Notes: a model not told the origin generated them from the letters alone. Positions 22,525 to 34,182 are shown, counted from the first letter of the stretch. The stretch: DNA of 64,000 nucleotides from Penium margaritaceum (GCA_023375785.1 SZWC01000557.1:153781-217780); one strand, 5' to 3'. Made by a program: numbers and translations.

Positions 22525-23241
22525 TGTTGGGAATGGAGCCATCGTGCTTAGTTTAAGGCCCACATGAGCAAGTTCCAGAAAACAACCAGATGCTTGATCC
22601 CATAATCAATCAGACTTCTCCATTGGAAATGTCAGGAGGAAATATGTCCACAGTTTAAGTTCATACCTATCCAACAGTCACATTGGGAGACATGAATTTT
22701 CAAAGTTTTCGACGTCATCAATTGCCAGTTTCTAGATGACCATGGGTGATCGATCCATGCCTTAGCTTTAGAAAAGAAGAAGTCAAGAGGTCAAGGGTCA
22801 AGACCTGATGGGAGAAACACTTTTTAAAAAGTCTACATTCTTGGGTTGCCTTGTCAGATGGTGCTGAATAGGAAAAAAGGTATCTGTTCTTACTTCTTAG
22901 GTGAGGTAGGGTATAATGAAGAGTCTCCATTAGAGCGTGCGTTATGTGACGACTACGAGTGTGCCATGAGAGCATCCTCTAGCTACCTAGGTTATGTGAG
23001 AGTGATTTATGTGATTGCTAGGATCATTTCCTCTCTTGTGTGAGATTATGGACTCTTGTGTGTGAGCCTTAGCCTCCATGGCTAAGTGGTGTGGCTTGTG
23101 AGAGGGCTGACTTTCCCAAGCTCTAGCTCTATATGTACTCCATCATTTTTAATTAATTCAACAGCCATTCTTCTGCACAAGGGATGCCTTTCCAGTCCAA
23201 TATGTTTTCTTCCCCAATACTCCTGTCCTCCGTATCCATCA
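22525..23241 (+). repeat. 3' LTR, family B
   Basis: This 717-bp LTR opens TGTTGGGAATGGAGCC and ends near CCATCA (family ends CCAACA). The block GCTCTATATGTACTCC near 23126 is the likely TATA region. Confidence 0.8.
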
Positions 23242-23264
23242 AGTCTGGTTGAGGTACAGAAAAC

Positions 23265-23705
23265 ATGCACTACTCATTTTGAGCAAGTGTGATCGGTTTA
23301 GAGTGGATGGTATAGCAAGAAAACACTATCTAGGACAAGTCCTTGTTGCTTAGACATTCCAGAGTTAGTCTCTCAAGTGAGAGGTCAGTGGGTCAAAGCC
23401 CAGCCCAGTGACTAATATTGTGTGTCACTAAATGGGGAGAGGAAGATTCTAAGAGACATCTTACACCATTATAAGGTCTTTCCTAGTGGCTGGCGCTACT
23501 TTGCGGTTACACAGTTCAATGTAGGCAAATAGAATAATGCAATCTAGATTGCCCCCAAAGTGGCTCATCTTAGGAGCCACAACACGCGTAGGCTAGCTGG
23601 TGGCTCAAGTACTATAAGAGATTGTCAGTTGCCTGTGAATGAACACTGTTCTTATAGCTGAGACTCTTAATAGAGTCATCCTCCCGAGATAGACACCAAA
23701 GATGT
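23265..23705 (+). repeat. Family C LTR fragment
   Basis: This plus-orientation C LTR sequence enters at the second of the two conserved CTCC-element copies and runs through GATAGTATAGC-like, GGCGCCA-like and CTATAAGAG blocks to about 23705. Neither terminus is present. Confidence 0.7.
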
Positions 23706-23749
23706 GAGATTCCCTATGTAGGAAGCACTTATTGCAGGTCATAGGCAAG

Positions 23750-23998
23750 GAGGGAGTTTTGCATCGAATACCATACTTTCTGTTTTGCTGATGATATTCT
23801 GATTCATCCGTTTGGCAATGCCATTTGGTTTAAGGATTCTAAGGCGTAGTAGACTTTTGATTGATGCCGTGTTGGCTCAATCAGTCTTTGTAGGCCTTGT
23901 ACTCATGACCGCTGTCCTTGCGTAGTGCCTTGACCTTCTTGCTTGTCTGTCGCTCTACCATGGCGACCTCTTACAACTCATCCTTGTCCTCTCTCTTT
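23750..23998 (-). pseudogene. Integrase scrap of family A/C type
   Basis: On the minus strand this reads as the integrase core region of an A- or C-type element. The reversed blocks match 58780-58990 (the MNQTIIGM-like block and the block complementary to CTTGTCTGTCGCTCTACCA). It is too short and decayed to assign to A or C. It directly abuts a B LTR at 23999. 23706-23749 is unassigned. Confidence 0.6.
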
Positions 23999-24718
23999 TG
24001 TTAAAACTTAAGGAGAGAGGGAGCCTTGGAGAAGCAAACATTTGGGACTTAGAGGGCATCACTTGTGCTAGAGAATGGTTGTTGAATCACTGAAAATGAT
24101 GGAGTACATATAGAGTTAGAGCTTGGATAAATCAGCCCATTACAAGCTGGACCACTTAGCCATGGAGGCTAAGTCTGACACACTAGAGTCCATACCCTCA
24201 CATAAGAGATGATACTTACTTACAAAGCAAGCAGACCACTCACAAACAACATAGGGTGCTAGAAAATGCTCTCATGGCACACTCATAATGGTCACATAAG
24301 TCACAATCCTATAGAGAATCGCCATGTGTCCATGGCTAGTACAGAATAATCTCATATCACATAAAAACTAAGAAGAGGTACCTTTTTTCTAGTCAGCATA
24401 CTCTGACAAAGCAATCTACGAATCTAGTACCATTTTGTATATTTCTCCCATCACGTATTGACCATGGACCTCTTAGGCTAAGGCATGGAGCCATCACCCA
24501 TAGTTACCCAGACACTGTTGGTCGATGACCCCAAGAATTCCAGAAATTCATATATCCCCATCTGCCTGTTGGATCGGCCTGAAATTTGGATTGACGACAT
24601 TTTGCCATGTGGTCTTTCTAATGAAGAAGTGGTATTAACCATCACAGCACAAATATGGTAGTTGCTTGGAACTTGCTCATATGGAACTGAAATAGAGGAG
24701 GATGCTCCTTTTCCAACA
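23999..24718 (-). repeat. 3' LTR, family B (minus orientation)
   Basis: This 720-bp LTR opens TGTTAAAAC in the + reading and ends TCCAACA at 24718. It has the usual B landmarks in reverse order and is followed by B RNase H sequence on the minus strand. Confidence 0.82.
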
Positions 24719-25050
24719 GTCTCCTTCTTTCCCGCACAAAGAGTGGACTGAGTCCTCGTGCTTTCATGCAAAATTGCTGCTTCTCACGAGTGATTGGCTT
24801 GGTTCAAAAATCGGCGACCTGCTTGTTTGTTGGAGTTAACTCCAGATGAATAGCACCCTCATACACCTTGTGCATGATGGAGTTATATGTGATGTCAATG
24901 AGCTTGGTACTTGCATGGTGCTCACGATCCTTCGCGAGTGCGATTGCACTCTGGTTATCAACGCACATAGGAACACAAACGGCTACACCCCCACTCATCT
25001 CCGCCATGAGAATGAGACGCTGATACCAAACTCCTTCATTGGCTCCAAAG
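24719..25050 (-). pseudogene. Family B RNase H end
   Basis: On the complement this includes an MCVDNQSAIALAKDREHHASTK-type stretch, the usual copia RNase H tail with the connection to the 3' LTR. It is interrupted at 25050 by the A insertion and resumes at 30600. It is broken elsewhere too. Confidence 0.78.
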
Positions 25051-25530
25051 TGTTGTTCTTCTATGCCCCATGGCCACTGCTATGCGTTGACGGACAGGTT
25101 GGGCATGCACTGCTCCCTTGGAGTAAGTCCCCCAAACCTTGTTCGTGGTGCAAGTCCAAGCGAGACACCAGAAGTGTAGCGCAACGGATAGCATGTTGGA
25201 CTTAGGGACAACAGGTCCTGCGATCGAGCCTTGATGTGCGCAGGAGGTTTTTTGACCTTCTAGCACAGGGGAAGTTTCTTAGACATTTCTCCATGCATGA
25301 GGAGAGTGCGCCACTTGGCGGTCAGTGGATGCGCCAATTGGCGGACTGGTGAGGTGGTTTGGAGTGACCACCCCAAAAGTGTCACTGCCCACACACCTTA
25401 GAAGCCAGGCCTAGGACTATATGTACCAGGCTCATTCCTCATTCTAATTACACAATCTGGCCTTAGATGCTCCTCACAGAGTTGTCCAACTAAGGAACAG
25501 TATAAAGAAGACACTGGTTGGTCTAAGCCC
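25051..25530 (+). repeat. 5' LTR, family A (visible part)
   Basis: This opens TGTTGTTCTTCTATGCCCC and runs 480 bp before an N block hides the rest, along with the primer site and the gag start. It is almost identical to 29681-30160. Confidence 0.9.
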
Positions 25531-25638
25531 NNNNNNNNNNNNNNNNNNNNNNNNNNNNNNNNNNNNNNNNNNNNNNNNNNNNNNNNNNNNNNNNNNNNNN
25601 NNNNNNNNNNNNNNNNNNNNNNNNNNNNNNNNNNNNNN
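25531..25638. other. Assembly gap (N block) across LTR/leader
   Basis: 108 Ns stand between the 5' LTR and gag. In the A copy at 2904 the same interval spans several hundred bases, so the N count understates the missing length. Confidence 0.9.
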
Positions 25639-25647
25639 GAGCTGGCG

Positions 25648-28600
25648 ATGAAAGTGCGCGGCTTCATCAAACTACTGAAGGGAGAGGAGCAGGTTCCCGC
25701 GGAAGGCACATCCGAGCATGAGGCATGGATGGATCGAAATGACATTGCCATGTCATTCCTCAGCAACGCGATTGCTAAGAAGTATGTTCCCATCATTGCC
25801 GGGTACACGCTGGCTTCCGAAGCTTACGACAAGCTCAAGCGCGTGCACCAATCCACCTCCCTTGCGAACAGATTATTCATCCTACAACGGCTGATCAGCA
25901 TGCGGGTGAATGAGGGCGAATCAATCCCCGATTTCCTACAGGAGTTTGAAGGACTCCTTGGCGAGGCTCGCCAGATGAACTGGGACCTTGACGAGAACAT
26001 GCAAGCCATGATTCTCCTCATGGCGCTACCGGAGAGCTGGAGCCCGATGATCACCGTCATGGGCGGCTGGAAGGAGGACGACCTGACGTACACGGCAGTG
26101 TCTGAGTACGTGCGAAACGAGGCCATGCGCCGCAGCGGAAGTGAGGCTAATTTCTCAGCCTATGCCGCACGCTACGGTGGCCGCGGGAGCAAAGGGTCAG
26201 CCTCTGGTCAGAAAGGCAGCAGCGGAAGCGGTGGTGGCGGAGGCAACAATGGCGGCAAGGCTCCCAAGCGACAGGGTAACTGCCACAACTGCGGCAAACC
26301 TGGGCACTGGGCAAGAGAGTGCAGGTCGCCAAAGAAGGAAGACAGCGGAAGCGGTGGGAACAAAGGCAACAAAAAGGGTGGCAAAGAAGCTACCAACATG
26401 ATGGCACAGAGCACGCCTCCAGAAAAAGGAGCGGCGCTGCTCAGGCCAGGAGCTTTTGGGCTTGACTCCGGCACCGATCATCACTCTAGCAACGACCAGG
26501 CTGGATTTGTCTCCATCGGCCTCACCGATCGGCGGTTCAGATGCGCAAACGGTAGTGTCGTGAACGCAAAGGGCGTGGGTGACAAGCTGGTGAGCATCAG
26601 CCTCAATGGTGCGGAGAAGGATCTACAGCTACGTGACGTGGTCTACATGCCCTCCTTTGCGGCAAACCTTCTTTCCGTGTCAAAAATAACGGACAACGAC
26701 ATGACGATGGTGTTCACGCAGAAGAAGGTGGTCATCGCCAGGAACGAAGACATCAAGGTCCTTTACGCCAACAAAGATCTCATGGCACAGGTTCCACGGG
26801 TTGACATGCTCTACGTACTGCAGACAACGGCAGCAAAGAGCTCGGAAAAGGAGGGCCATGCAGGTGCAGCGGAGGCAGTGGCCTCGACACCCACGCAGGA
26901 GAGCACACCAACGAAAACTGAAAAAGCATCCTCTGCCGCAAAAGACGAAGACGCTGATCTGTGGCATAGACGCTTTGGGCATGTGGCAAACAGCACACTC
27001 CAAGTCATCCAGCAACAACAGCTGGTCCGTGGCATGGATGGTTGCAAGAAGGATGCGGTTGGATGTGGCAGCCTGTGTGAACCTTGCCTCCAAGGCAAGA
27101 CCAAGCGAACGCGCTTTGAGCGCAATGGTCGCCGCGCAGAACCAGCCCTTGACCTCATTCACACCGACGTGTGTGGACCCTTTCGCACGGCGTCAAATGG
27201 TGGTAGCAATTATTTTCTGACCTTCATAGATGACCACAGCCGCAAGGTGTGGATCTTCTTCCTCAAAGCAAAGGGAGAGGTCAGAGAAAAGTTGCAGGAG
27301 TTTGTCGCCATGGTGGAGCGGCAGACCGGAAAGAAAGTCAAAGCGATGCGAAGCGACAACGGTGGAGAGTACGAGGCATGCAAGGGCTGGTTGAGGCAAC
27401 ATGGGATCAGCCACCAGCCCACAACGCCTTACACGCCGCAGAGCAATGGTGTTGCCGAACGGATGAATCAGACCATCCTCGGCATGGTGCGTAGCATGCT
27501 CTTTGATGCAAAGCTTCCACCGCGGTTCTGGGCGGAAGCGGCAAGAACGGCATGCTATCTCGTCAACCTGACTCCTGCGGCTGCTCTGGGCAGGCGCGGA
27601 AAGAAGAAGGGAAAGCAACAGATGACACCACAAGAAGTTTGGTCAGGGAAGAAGCCGGACGCATCACACCTGAAGGTATTCGGCTGCACCGCATGGGCAA
27701 AGGTCCAGGCGGGTGAGGGTGCCGGCAAGCTGGATTCAAGAGCACGAAAGTGCGTTATGGTGGGCTATGAGACGGCCCACAAGACATATCGCTTGTGGGA
27801 CCTGGCAGGAAGAAGACTCATCACCAGCCGGGATGTAACCTTTGACGAGAGGAAACCAGGCAAGGAAGAGATGCTTGATCCCACGGAAGCTCCAAAACAG
27901 GGAGAGTGGTTGGTGCTGCTAGAGTCAGGAGATCAAGCTCCTGAAAACTGGCAAGTGGTGCCAGTGCGGCAGGCCGTGAAGAAGAGTGGTGTGCCAGGGG
28001 GAGCGGCTGCGCAGGCTGACGCAGCGGCGAGCTCCGACACAGAGTCGGAGACGTCCGAGGCCTCTGAGACCAGCTCGGAGGCCAGTGGCTCTTCAAAAGA
28101 GGAAAATTCAACTCCAGGGCAGCCAACACCACAGGAGCAACAGCATGGCAAACATCCACCAGCAATGCAACGTCGCAGCACACGACAAAGAAAACAAACT
28201 CCAAAGTACGACGCTGACACTGGAAGCTGGACTGGACTGAGCTGGTCCTGTTTGGCTCAGGGAGAGCCGCTCACTGTGGCTGAAGCGCTGGCAAGGCCCG
28301 ATGCGGCCAAGTGGAAGGAGGCGGTGGACAGCGAGCTCGCGTCCATCGAAGAAAATGGCACATGGGTGCTGGTGGACAGACCCGCTAACGCTCACGTGGT
28401 GGGCTCAAAGTGGGTGCTCAGGTTGAAGCGGAAGCAAGATGATAGCATCGACAAGTACAAGGCAAGGGTCGTGGCGAAAGGGTTCTCACAGCGCGCAGGT
28501 TCTGAGTACGATGAGACCTTCGCACCGGTCGTCACGTTTGCCTCCATCAGGTCCCTGCTTGCTGTCGCTGCCGCCAAAGACCTTGAGATCCACCAGATGG

Positions 28601-28740
28601 ATGTGAAGACAGCCTTCCTTTATGGGAAGCTCGACAAGGAGGTGCTAATGGAGGTACCGGAAGGTGTCAAAGCACCCGAGGGTAAGGTGTGCAAGCTGGT
28701 GAAGGCGTTGTACGGGCTGAAACAGGCCCCACGGATCTGG
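25648..28740 (+). CDS. Gag-pol polyprotein of family A copia element (up to assembly seam in RT)
   Basis: This is one open frame of about 1,030 codons. The first ATG seen (25648) is only the first after an N block, so the true start lies upstream. Domains by residue from that ATG are: a UBN2-type gag body (1-170); a Gly/Ser-rich spacer (175-208); a CCHC zinc knuckle, CHNCGKPGHWAREC (212-225); an aspartic protease motif, LDSGT (272-276); GAG-pre-integrase, with LWHRRFGH (about 431-438); an integrase core with acidic residues at about D507, D570 and E604; an acidic/Ser-rich linker (about 760-860); and RT starting at about 885 with the KARVVAKGFSQ and MDVKTAFLYGKL blocks. A single-N seam at 28741 ends the readable part. 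The element makes the virus-like-particle, integration and reverse-transcription proteins of a copia retrotransposon. Confidence 0.92.
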
Positions 28741-28741
28741 N
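28741..28741. other. Assembly seam (single N) within the RT region
   Basis: A single N joins two parts of pol. The texts on both sides do not abut in related copies, so this is a scaffold join and not a base call. It should not be read as a feature of the element. Confidence 0.85.
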
Positions 28742-29582
28742 CGAGCTCAACCAGACCAAGTACATCATGGACATCTTGAAGCGCTACAACATGGAGGACT
28801 GCAAGCCCGTCAGCACCCCCATGCCCTCCGACTGCAAGCTCTCCTCCTCCATGTCACCAAGCAACGAGGCAGACCGGCGGGAGATGCAAAACATTCCATA
28901 CCAGTCCGCCGTCGGAAGCCTCATGTATGCAATGGTGGGAACACGACCTGACATTGCTTTTGCAGTGGGTCAGGTGAGCAGGTTTGTGGCCAACCCTGGG
29001 CCAGAACATTGGCAAGTCGTGAAGCGGATTTTTCGCTACCTCAAAAAGACTCGGCACGTCGGACTTCGGTTTGGAGGTCTAGAAGGATCAGACTTGCTGC
29101 GGCTGACATGCTACACCGACGCGGACTGGGGAGGACGGATTGATGACAGGAAGTCCACCTCAGGGTTTGTTTGTCTTCTCAACGGTGGTGCGGTCTCATG
29201 GGCAAGCAGGAAGCAGGACTGCGTCTCGCTTTCTACTGCTGAGGCGGAGTACATTGCACTCTCCGAAGTTTGCAAGGAAACACAGTGGCTTCGCAGTTTG
29301 CTTGATGAGATCAAGGCACCACAAGAGGAGGCAACGGTCATCCGCATCGACAACCAAAGTGCCATGGCTATGGCAGAGGACGACATGATCTCCCGGCGTA
29401 CAAAGCACATCGATATTCGGTACCACTACTCACGTGACCTTATCGCCAAGGGTGTCGTGGAACTGGAGCATGTCGCAACCAAGAAAATGCTTGCGGACTT
29501 CTTGACAAAGCCGCTAGACAGCGACTTGCATGTTGCAGGTGCTCGAGGAGTCGGCATGGTGGATGCAAGAGATGAGAACTAA
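28742..29582 (+). CDS. RT end and RNase H of family A copia element
   Basis: This open stretch to the stop at 29580-29582 follows the seam. It carries the RT thumb/connection blocks (ELNQTKYIMDILKRYNMEDC, SAVGSLMYAMVGTRPDI), then RNase H with CYTDADWGG, KSTSGFVCLLNGGAVSWASR and STAEAEYIAL, and the tail TKHIDIRYHYSRD...LADFLTKPLD usual in copia elements. The stop lies about 100 bp before the 3' LTR. No breaks are seen. It belongs to the same coding region as 25648-28740, but the two cannot be connected from this sequence. Confidence 0.9.
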
Positions 29583-29669
29583 AGACCAAGAAAACTGACA
29601 TGCACAAACACAACCTAGAGCTACAGGTTCATGCCGAAGAAAACTACCACAGCAGATGGCCTACGGTGC

Positions 29670-29680
29670 AAGGGAGAGAT
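29670..29680 (+). promoter_or_regulatory. Polypurine tract
   Basis: AAGGGAGAGAT directly precedes the 3' LTR, identical to that before the LTRs at 8629 and 44152. Confidence 0.8.
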
Positions 29681-30594
29681 TGTTGTTCTTCTATGCCCCA
29701 TGGCCACTGCTATGGGTTGACGGACAGGTTGGGCATGCACTTCTCCCTTGGAGTAAGTCCCCCAAACCTTGTTCGTGGTGCAAGTTCAAGCGAGACACCA
29801 GAAGTGTAGCGCAACGGATAGCATGTTGGACTTAGGCACAACAGGTCCTGCGATCGAGCCTTGATGTGCGCAGGAGGTTTTTTGACATTCTAGCACAGGG
29901 GAAGTTTCTTAGACATTTCTCCATGCATGAGGAGAGTGCGCCACTTGGCGGTCAGTGGATGCGCCAATTGGCGGACTGGTGAGGTGGTTTGGAGTGACCA
30001 CCCCAAAAGTGTCACTGCCCACACACCTTAGAAGCCAGGCCTAGGACTATATGTACCAGGCTCATTCCTCATTCTAATTACACAATCTGGCCTTAGATGC
30101 TCCTCACAGAGTTGTCCAACCAAGGAACAGTATAAAGAAGACACTGGTTGGTCTAAGCCCCAGGAGTTAGTCTTTGACTAGCACCTCGCGCGAAAGTGAC
30201 CAAGTGTTAAGTGGACACAGTTGCTAGCAAGTGATTGCCTAGGAACTGCTCAGTGTGGAACCGTGATCCTGAGGGTGATATCTTCTCCTAGCTGAAATGC
30301 TAGGAGCGGACGGCAGGTGCTATTGTGTCGGCCCTGTTTTCTAGTNAAGGAACAGTATAAAGAAGACACTGGTTGGTCTAAGCCCCAGGAGTTAGTCTTT
30401 GACTAGCACCTCGCGCGAAAGTGACCAAGTGTTAAGTGGACACAGTTGCTAGCAAGTGATTGCCTAGGAACTGCTCAGTGTGGAACCGTGATCCTGAGGG
30501 TGATATCTTCTCCTAGCTGAAATGCTAGGAGCGGACGGCAGGTGCTATTGTGTCGGCCCTGTTTTCTAGTCCGTTTGCCTCAGGCCGGTTGACA
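29681..30594 (+). repeat. 3' LTR, family A (contains an assembly seam)
   Basis: This opens TGTTGTTCTTC and ends GGCCGGTTGACA. 30122-30344 is repeated without any difference I can see as 30346-30568 around the single N at 30345. Without that duplicate the LTR would be about 690 bp, the family length. GACTATATGTACC near 30046 is a candidate TATA region. Confidence 0.88.
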
Positions 30595-30599
30595 CAAAG

Positions 30600-33290
30600 T
30601 TGAGACAGATGTATTCTACTTCCAAGCTCGAGGTGGCCACAAACACATGCCTCTTACTACACCAGATCATGGCCGCACCATTCATGAGCAATACATTTCC
30701 ATAAAGGGAGTTAGAGTCCTCAGCGTTTGAAGTCCAATTTATATAGCCGATGATGTTGTTCTCGTTGCCATTCTAGGTGATACAAATGTTGATGGTTCTA
30801 GCAAGGCAGCGGAAGATCCGATGCACTACCGTCTGGTGCTCGGGTGCAGCATTAGCCATACGTTGTCGCACAATGCTAACAGCATGTGCAAGGTTTGGCC
30901 TGGTTGCCACCACGAGCGGTACACGAGTACTTGTGCCGCTCGGCTGCATCAACTTTTCTATTGAAGCTCACAAGGTGGTGCCGCAACTCTAGCGGCGTAC
31001 GGATGGAATGGGCCTCTACCATGCCTAAACGCTACAAGACATGCTTTATGTAACGACTCTACTAAAGTGAGAGAGAGCGTGATTTGTGGTCACGCGTAAT
31101 CTGGATGCCAGGGACGTATGACGCCTCCTTGACTTCCAACATCTAGAAGCGCTCCTACATGGCCTCCTTGAACTCCGGCACAAAAGACATGCTGCTGGAA
31201 AAGAAGAGCATGTCACCCACCTAAATGATGATGATGAGCACCTCATAACCATGTTGCAAGCAGTAGACAATGTGGTCAAAGTCAGTGCATTCAAACCCCA
31301 TACATTACACCGTTTAATCAAATTTCTGGTTCCTTATATGTGACGCTTGCTTGAGACTGTACAACGACTTTAGAAGCTTTCAAACTAGGTGCTCCTGGTC
31401 ACCCATGACAAATCCCATGTCTGCTCCATGTAGATCACCTCCTCGAAGTCAACGTTCAAGAATGATGTCTTGACATCCATGTGGTGGATCTCAAAGTCCT
31501 CAGCTGCTGCACAAGAGAGGAGCGCGCGCAAAGAGGCAAACTTTGCAACACAAGGAAGTATTTCACTAGAGTCGATGCTTTCTTGCTACGAGTATCACTT
31601 GGTAACGAGCATCACCTTGTACTTTTTTAGGTTGCCATCTTTGCCTTTCTTATTCTTGAACACCCACGTGCACTTGACTACCTTGCGTCTATGTGGACGC
31701 TCAGTCACCTCCCACGTATTCCTGTCAAGCAGCGACTATATCTCTTGCTACAAAGCTTATGTCCAATTGCTGCATCTAATACAACCATCACCCCCTTGTA
31801 TGACATCGGCTCACAAGAATGTGCTACAACTGCGACGTTAACCTGGTCCGGTTTTTGCAGCATCCATAAATGGGCACGCTTACCAGCTTGTAGCACATCC
31901 TTAAAGGGTACCTGCGACCTTCTAGTGGAGTGTTGCTAGGGGGGTGGCGCGATGGTGCTGGCACAGTTGCTACAGTTGGTAGTGGTGGATCTTCTTCCTC
32001 TACTTGTATTAGTGGTGGATCTTCTTCCTCTACTTGTATCAATGAGGCCATTGTATCTGCTGCATCAGACATGGGAGAGTGGAGTGGTTCTCCCCCTGTC
32101 ACAGTAGAGGAAGGGTGAGGAGAGACGAGATCAGGGAGAGTGTCTGCTCCCGCTGCTTTCTTTGCTGCTGGTTCTTCTGCCTCTTTGCACATGACATTGG
32201 TATGAATGATGTTGCTTTAGTTGAAAACCACACACCTAGAGATGATGATGTGGCCTTTATCCCTCTCATAGAGGCAATAGGCCATACTTGCCACATCATA
32301 GCTAATCATAAACATCTGTGAGCTCTTTGCATCCCTCTTATGCCGCTTCTTGTTTGGCACTTGTATGTGTGCAAAGCTGCTAAACGTGCAAAGATGACCC
32401 ACGCTCGTCTTCTTACCAAACCATACATCATGCAACGTCATCTCCTCCATGGCCTTGGTTGGACTACGGTTCTTGATGTACACCGCACAGCTCACGGCTT
32501 CAACCTGGAATTAGTAGGTCTACACATTTTTGTGTAGCATGGAGCGTGACGGCTTAATGATGGTGCAGTTTTGCTCTACCCTATTGCATAGCTAGTATGG
32601 CGTAATACATTGCGCCTTGATGTTTGCTCCTTCAAGGTGATCATAGAACGCCCTGCCCAGGTACTTGCCGCCACAGTTGCTGCGCAACGCCTAGATCATC
32701 TTGCTTGTCTGGTTTTCCACCATTTCCTTAAACTCCTTCAAGCTGTCAAAGCACTGGTCCTTGGAGTAAAAGGAGGACATAGTAGTGTAACGGCTGAAAT
32801 CATCAATGAATGTGAGAAGATACATAGAGCCTCCAAAGGTGTGGGCTTGTATCTGGCCACACAAGTCTGTGTGGACCAGCTGTAGCACCGTCTTTGTGCG
32901 CTTCCCTGCACCAAATATCACCTCGTAATGTTACTTCCCCTCCCAACAGCCGATGCACAACTGCTGCTCAAAGTGAGAGATGGTGAGCAAGTCACGCACC
33001 ATTTTCTCGGTTTGAAGTAGCTTCAAGGCGCGCAGGCCCATGTAGCCATAGCGCGCATGCCAGATGTCTCCTACACCACTGCTGCACGACTATGCCCACA
33101 CGTGATCTTGGTTGCCCCTAACAGGTACTAGATGTCGCCCTCCTTCACCGACCTAGCCAACTCTTCTCACGAAACCTTGTCAAGGATGACGCCATAGTCA
33201 TCGTCAAAAACAACTTGTAGTCCTGTGTTGGTGAGAGAGGACACTAAGAGAAGGTCGAACGCCACATCAGGTTCATATAGCACGCCATGG
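30600..33290 (-). pseudogene. Family B pol remnant (RNase H, RT, linker, integrase)
   Basis: This is minus-strand B sequence to the right of the A insertion. It reads from RNase H start (30600-30780) through RT (to about 31730), a Ser/Glu-rich linker with a twice-repeated 30-bp unit (31981-32040), integrase (about 32190-33000; readable stretches include VDDFSRYTTMSSFYSKDQCF and KDQCFDSLKEFKEMVENQT) and a protease-side piece. It is broken in several places, but the longest local frames are better than in other B copies. Confidence 0.8.
31981..32040 (-). repeat. 30-bp unit repeated twice in the B linker
   Basis: Two adjacent 30-bp units begin AGTGGTGGATCTTCTTCCTC and differ only at the last base. 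On the coding strand they give a repeated acidic stretch (IQVEEEDPPL twice). Small in-frame expansions like this are common in the variable linker between integrase and RT. Confidence 0.85.
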
Positions 33291-33983
33291 AATTATTGGC
33301 ACTAGAGGAGAGAGGGAGCCTTGGAGCAGCAAACATGTGGGACTAAAAGGGAATCACTTATGCTGAAAATGGTTATTCCATTACTCAAAATGATGGCATA
33401 CATATAGAGCTAGAGGTTTGGCAAGTCAGCCCCATCACAAGCCACACGAATTAGCCATGGAGGCGAAGGCTCACACACTAGAGTCCATAATCTCACACAA
33501 GAGAGCAAATCAGCCTAGCAATCAGGTTGACGACTCACACACGAGCTAGAGAGCTAGAAAATGCTCTCATGGAACACTCCTAGTGGTCACACAACCCACA
33601 ATCCCATGGAGAATGGCCATGTGTCCATGGCTAGCACCCAAGGATCTCACCTCACTTTAATAGTACAGAGAGATGCCTTTTCCCTACTCAAGACACTCCG
33701 ACAAGGCAAACCAAGATTCTAGGACCTTTTTGGACATTGTTCTCGTCAAGTCTTGACCATGGAACTCTTAAATTTTTGTTTCCTCAGGCTAAGGTATGGA
33801 GTCATTGACCATGGTCACCCAGATACCGGCGGTTGATGACCCGGAAAACTTCGACCATAGACGTTTTGCCACCTGATCTATCTAATGGTGAGCTCGTATC
33901 AATGATCGGATTATGCATCTGGTAGTTTTTTGGAACTTGCTCCCGTGGACCTGAAATTGAGCCAGATGGCTCCTTTTCCAACA
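33291..33983 (-). repeat. 3' LTR, family B (minus orientation)
   Basis: This B LTR of about 693 bp has one eroded end near 33291 (ATTATTGGC in place of TGTTGG) and a clean TCCAACA end at 33983. Confidence 0.78.
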
Positions 33984-34182
33984 CTGTCCCAATCTGCCCT
34001 TGTCATAGTGGGTTGAGTCCACATGCGTTCATGCTCAACTGCTACTTCTCATGGGTCACCTACGTGGTGCAGAAAGCAGCAAATTGCTTGGTGGTTGGAG
34101 TAAAGCCCAGCTTGATAGCACCCTCCAGCACCATGTGCCTGATGAAGTGATATGCGATGTCAATGTGCTTGGTGTGTGCCTT
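33291..34182 (-). mobile_element. Family B fragment: LTR plus RNase H end, minus strand
   Basis: A B LTR in minus orientation (33291-33983, ending TCCAACA) is followed by about 200 bp of the RNase H tail (complement with TKHIDIAYHFIRHMV). At about 34180 it switches to plus-strand B LTR sequence. The rest of the element is absent. Confidence 0.78.

Larger units (their letters stand above)
19326..23241 (+). mobile_element. Family B copia element with both LTRs, internally shortened
   Basis: The parts in order are a 5' LTR (19326-19879, lacking its first bases), an initiator-Met type primer site (19885-19894), a leader of about 630 bp, gag (about 20528-21470), the protease region (about 21490-21900), GAG-pre-integrase and integrase (about 21900-22510) and a 3' LTR (22525-23241). 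The interior is much shorter than in a whole copia element and has many breaks. The LTRs differ clearly from one another, so the copy is old. Confidence 0.82.
25051..30594 (+). mobile_element. Young, near-whole family A copia element
   Basis: This element has a perfect 5-bp target duplication, CAAAG (25046-25050 and 30595-30599), inside a minus-strand B element. Its parts are a 5' LTR (from 25051, running into an N block), gag-pol, a polypurine tract and a 3' LTR (29681-30594). The readable 480 bp of the two LTRs differ at about six positions by eye, so the insertion is recent compared with everything else here. I see no coding break in the readable parts. The interruptions are assembly seams (25531-25638, 28741 and 30345). 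It is the reference copy for family A. Whether it is active cannot be judged from this sequence. Confidence 0.92.
23999..33290 (-). mobile_element. Family B copia element, minus strand, hosting the young family A element
   Basis: On the minus strand this holds a 3' LTR (23999-24718), RNase H (24719-25050, continuing 30600-30780), RT (about 30780-31730), a linker (31730-32190), integrase (about 32190-33000) and part of the protease region (to 33290). The family A element 25051-30594 sits in its RNase H region, and the flanks read continuously across it with a CAAAG duplication. Gag and the 5' LTR are absent, and another B LTR follows at 33291. It is broken many times but less decayed in the integrase part than other B copies. 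Confidence 0.82.

Noticed and set aside
26680-27162. 160-codon minus-strand ORF opposite gag-pol
   Set aside because: It is a shadow of the strongly open plus-strand frame of the young A element, and it has no recognisable domain.
31981-32040. Possible CRISPR-like repeat
   Set aside because: There are only two directly adjacent units without spacers, inside a retrotransposon linker in a eukaryote.
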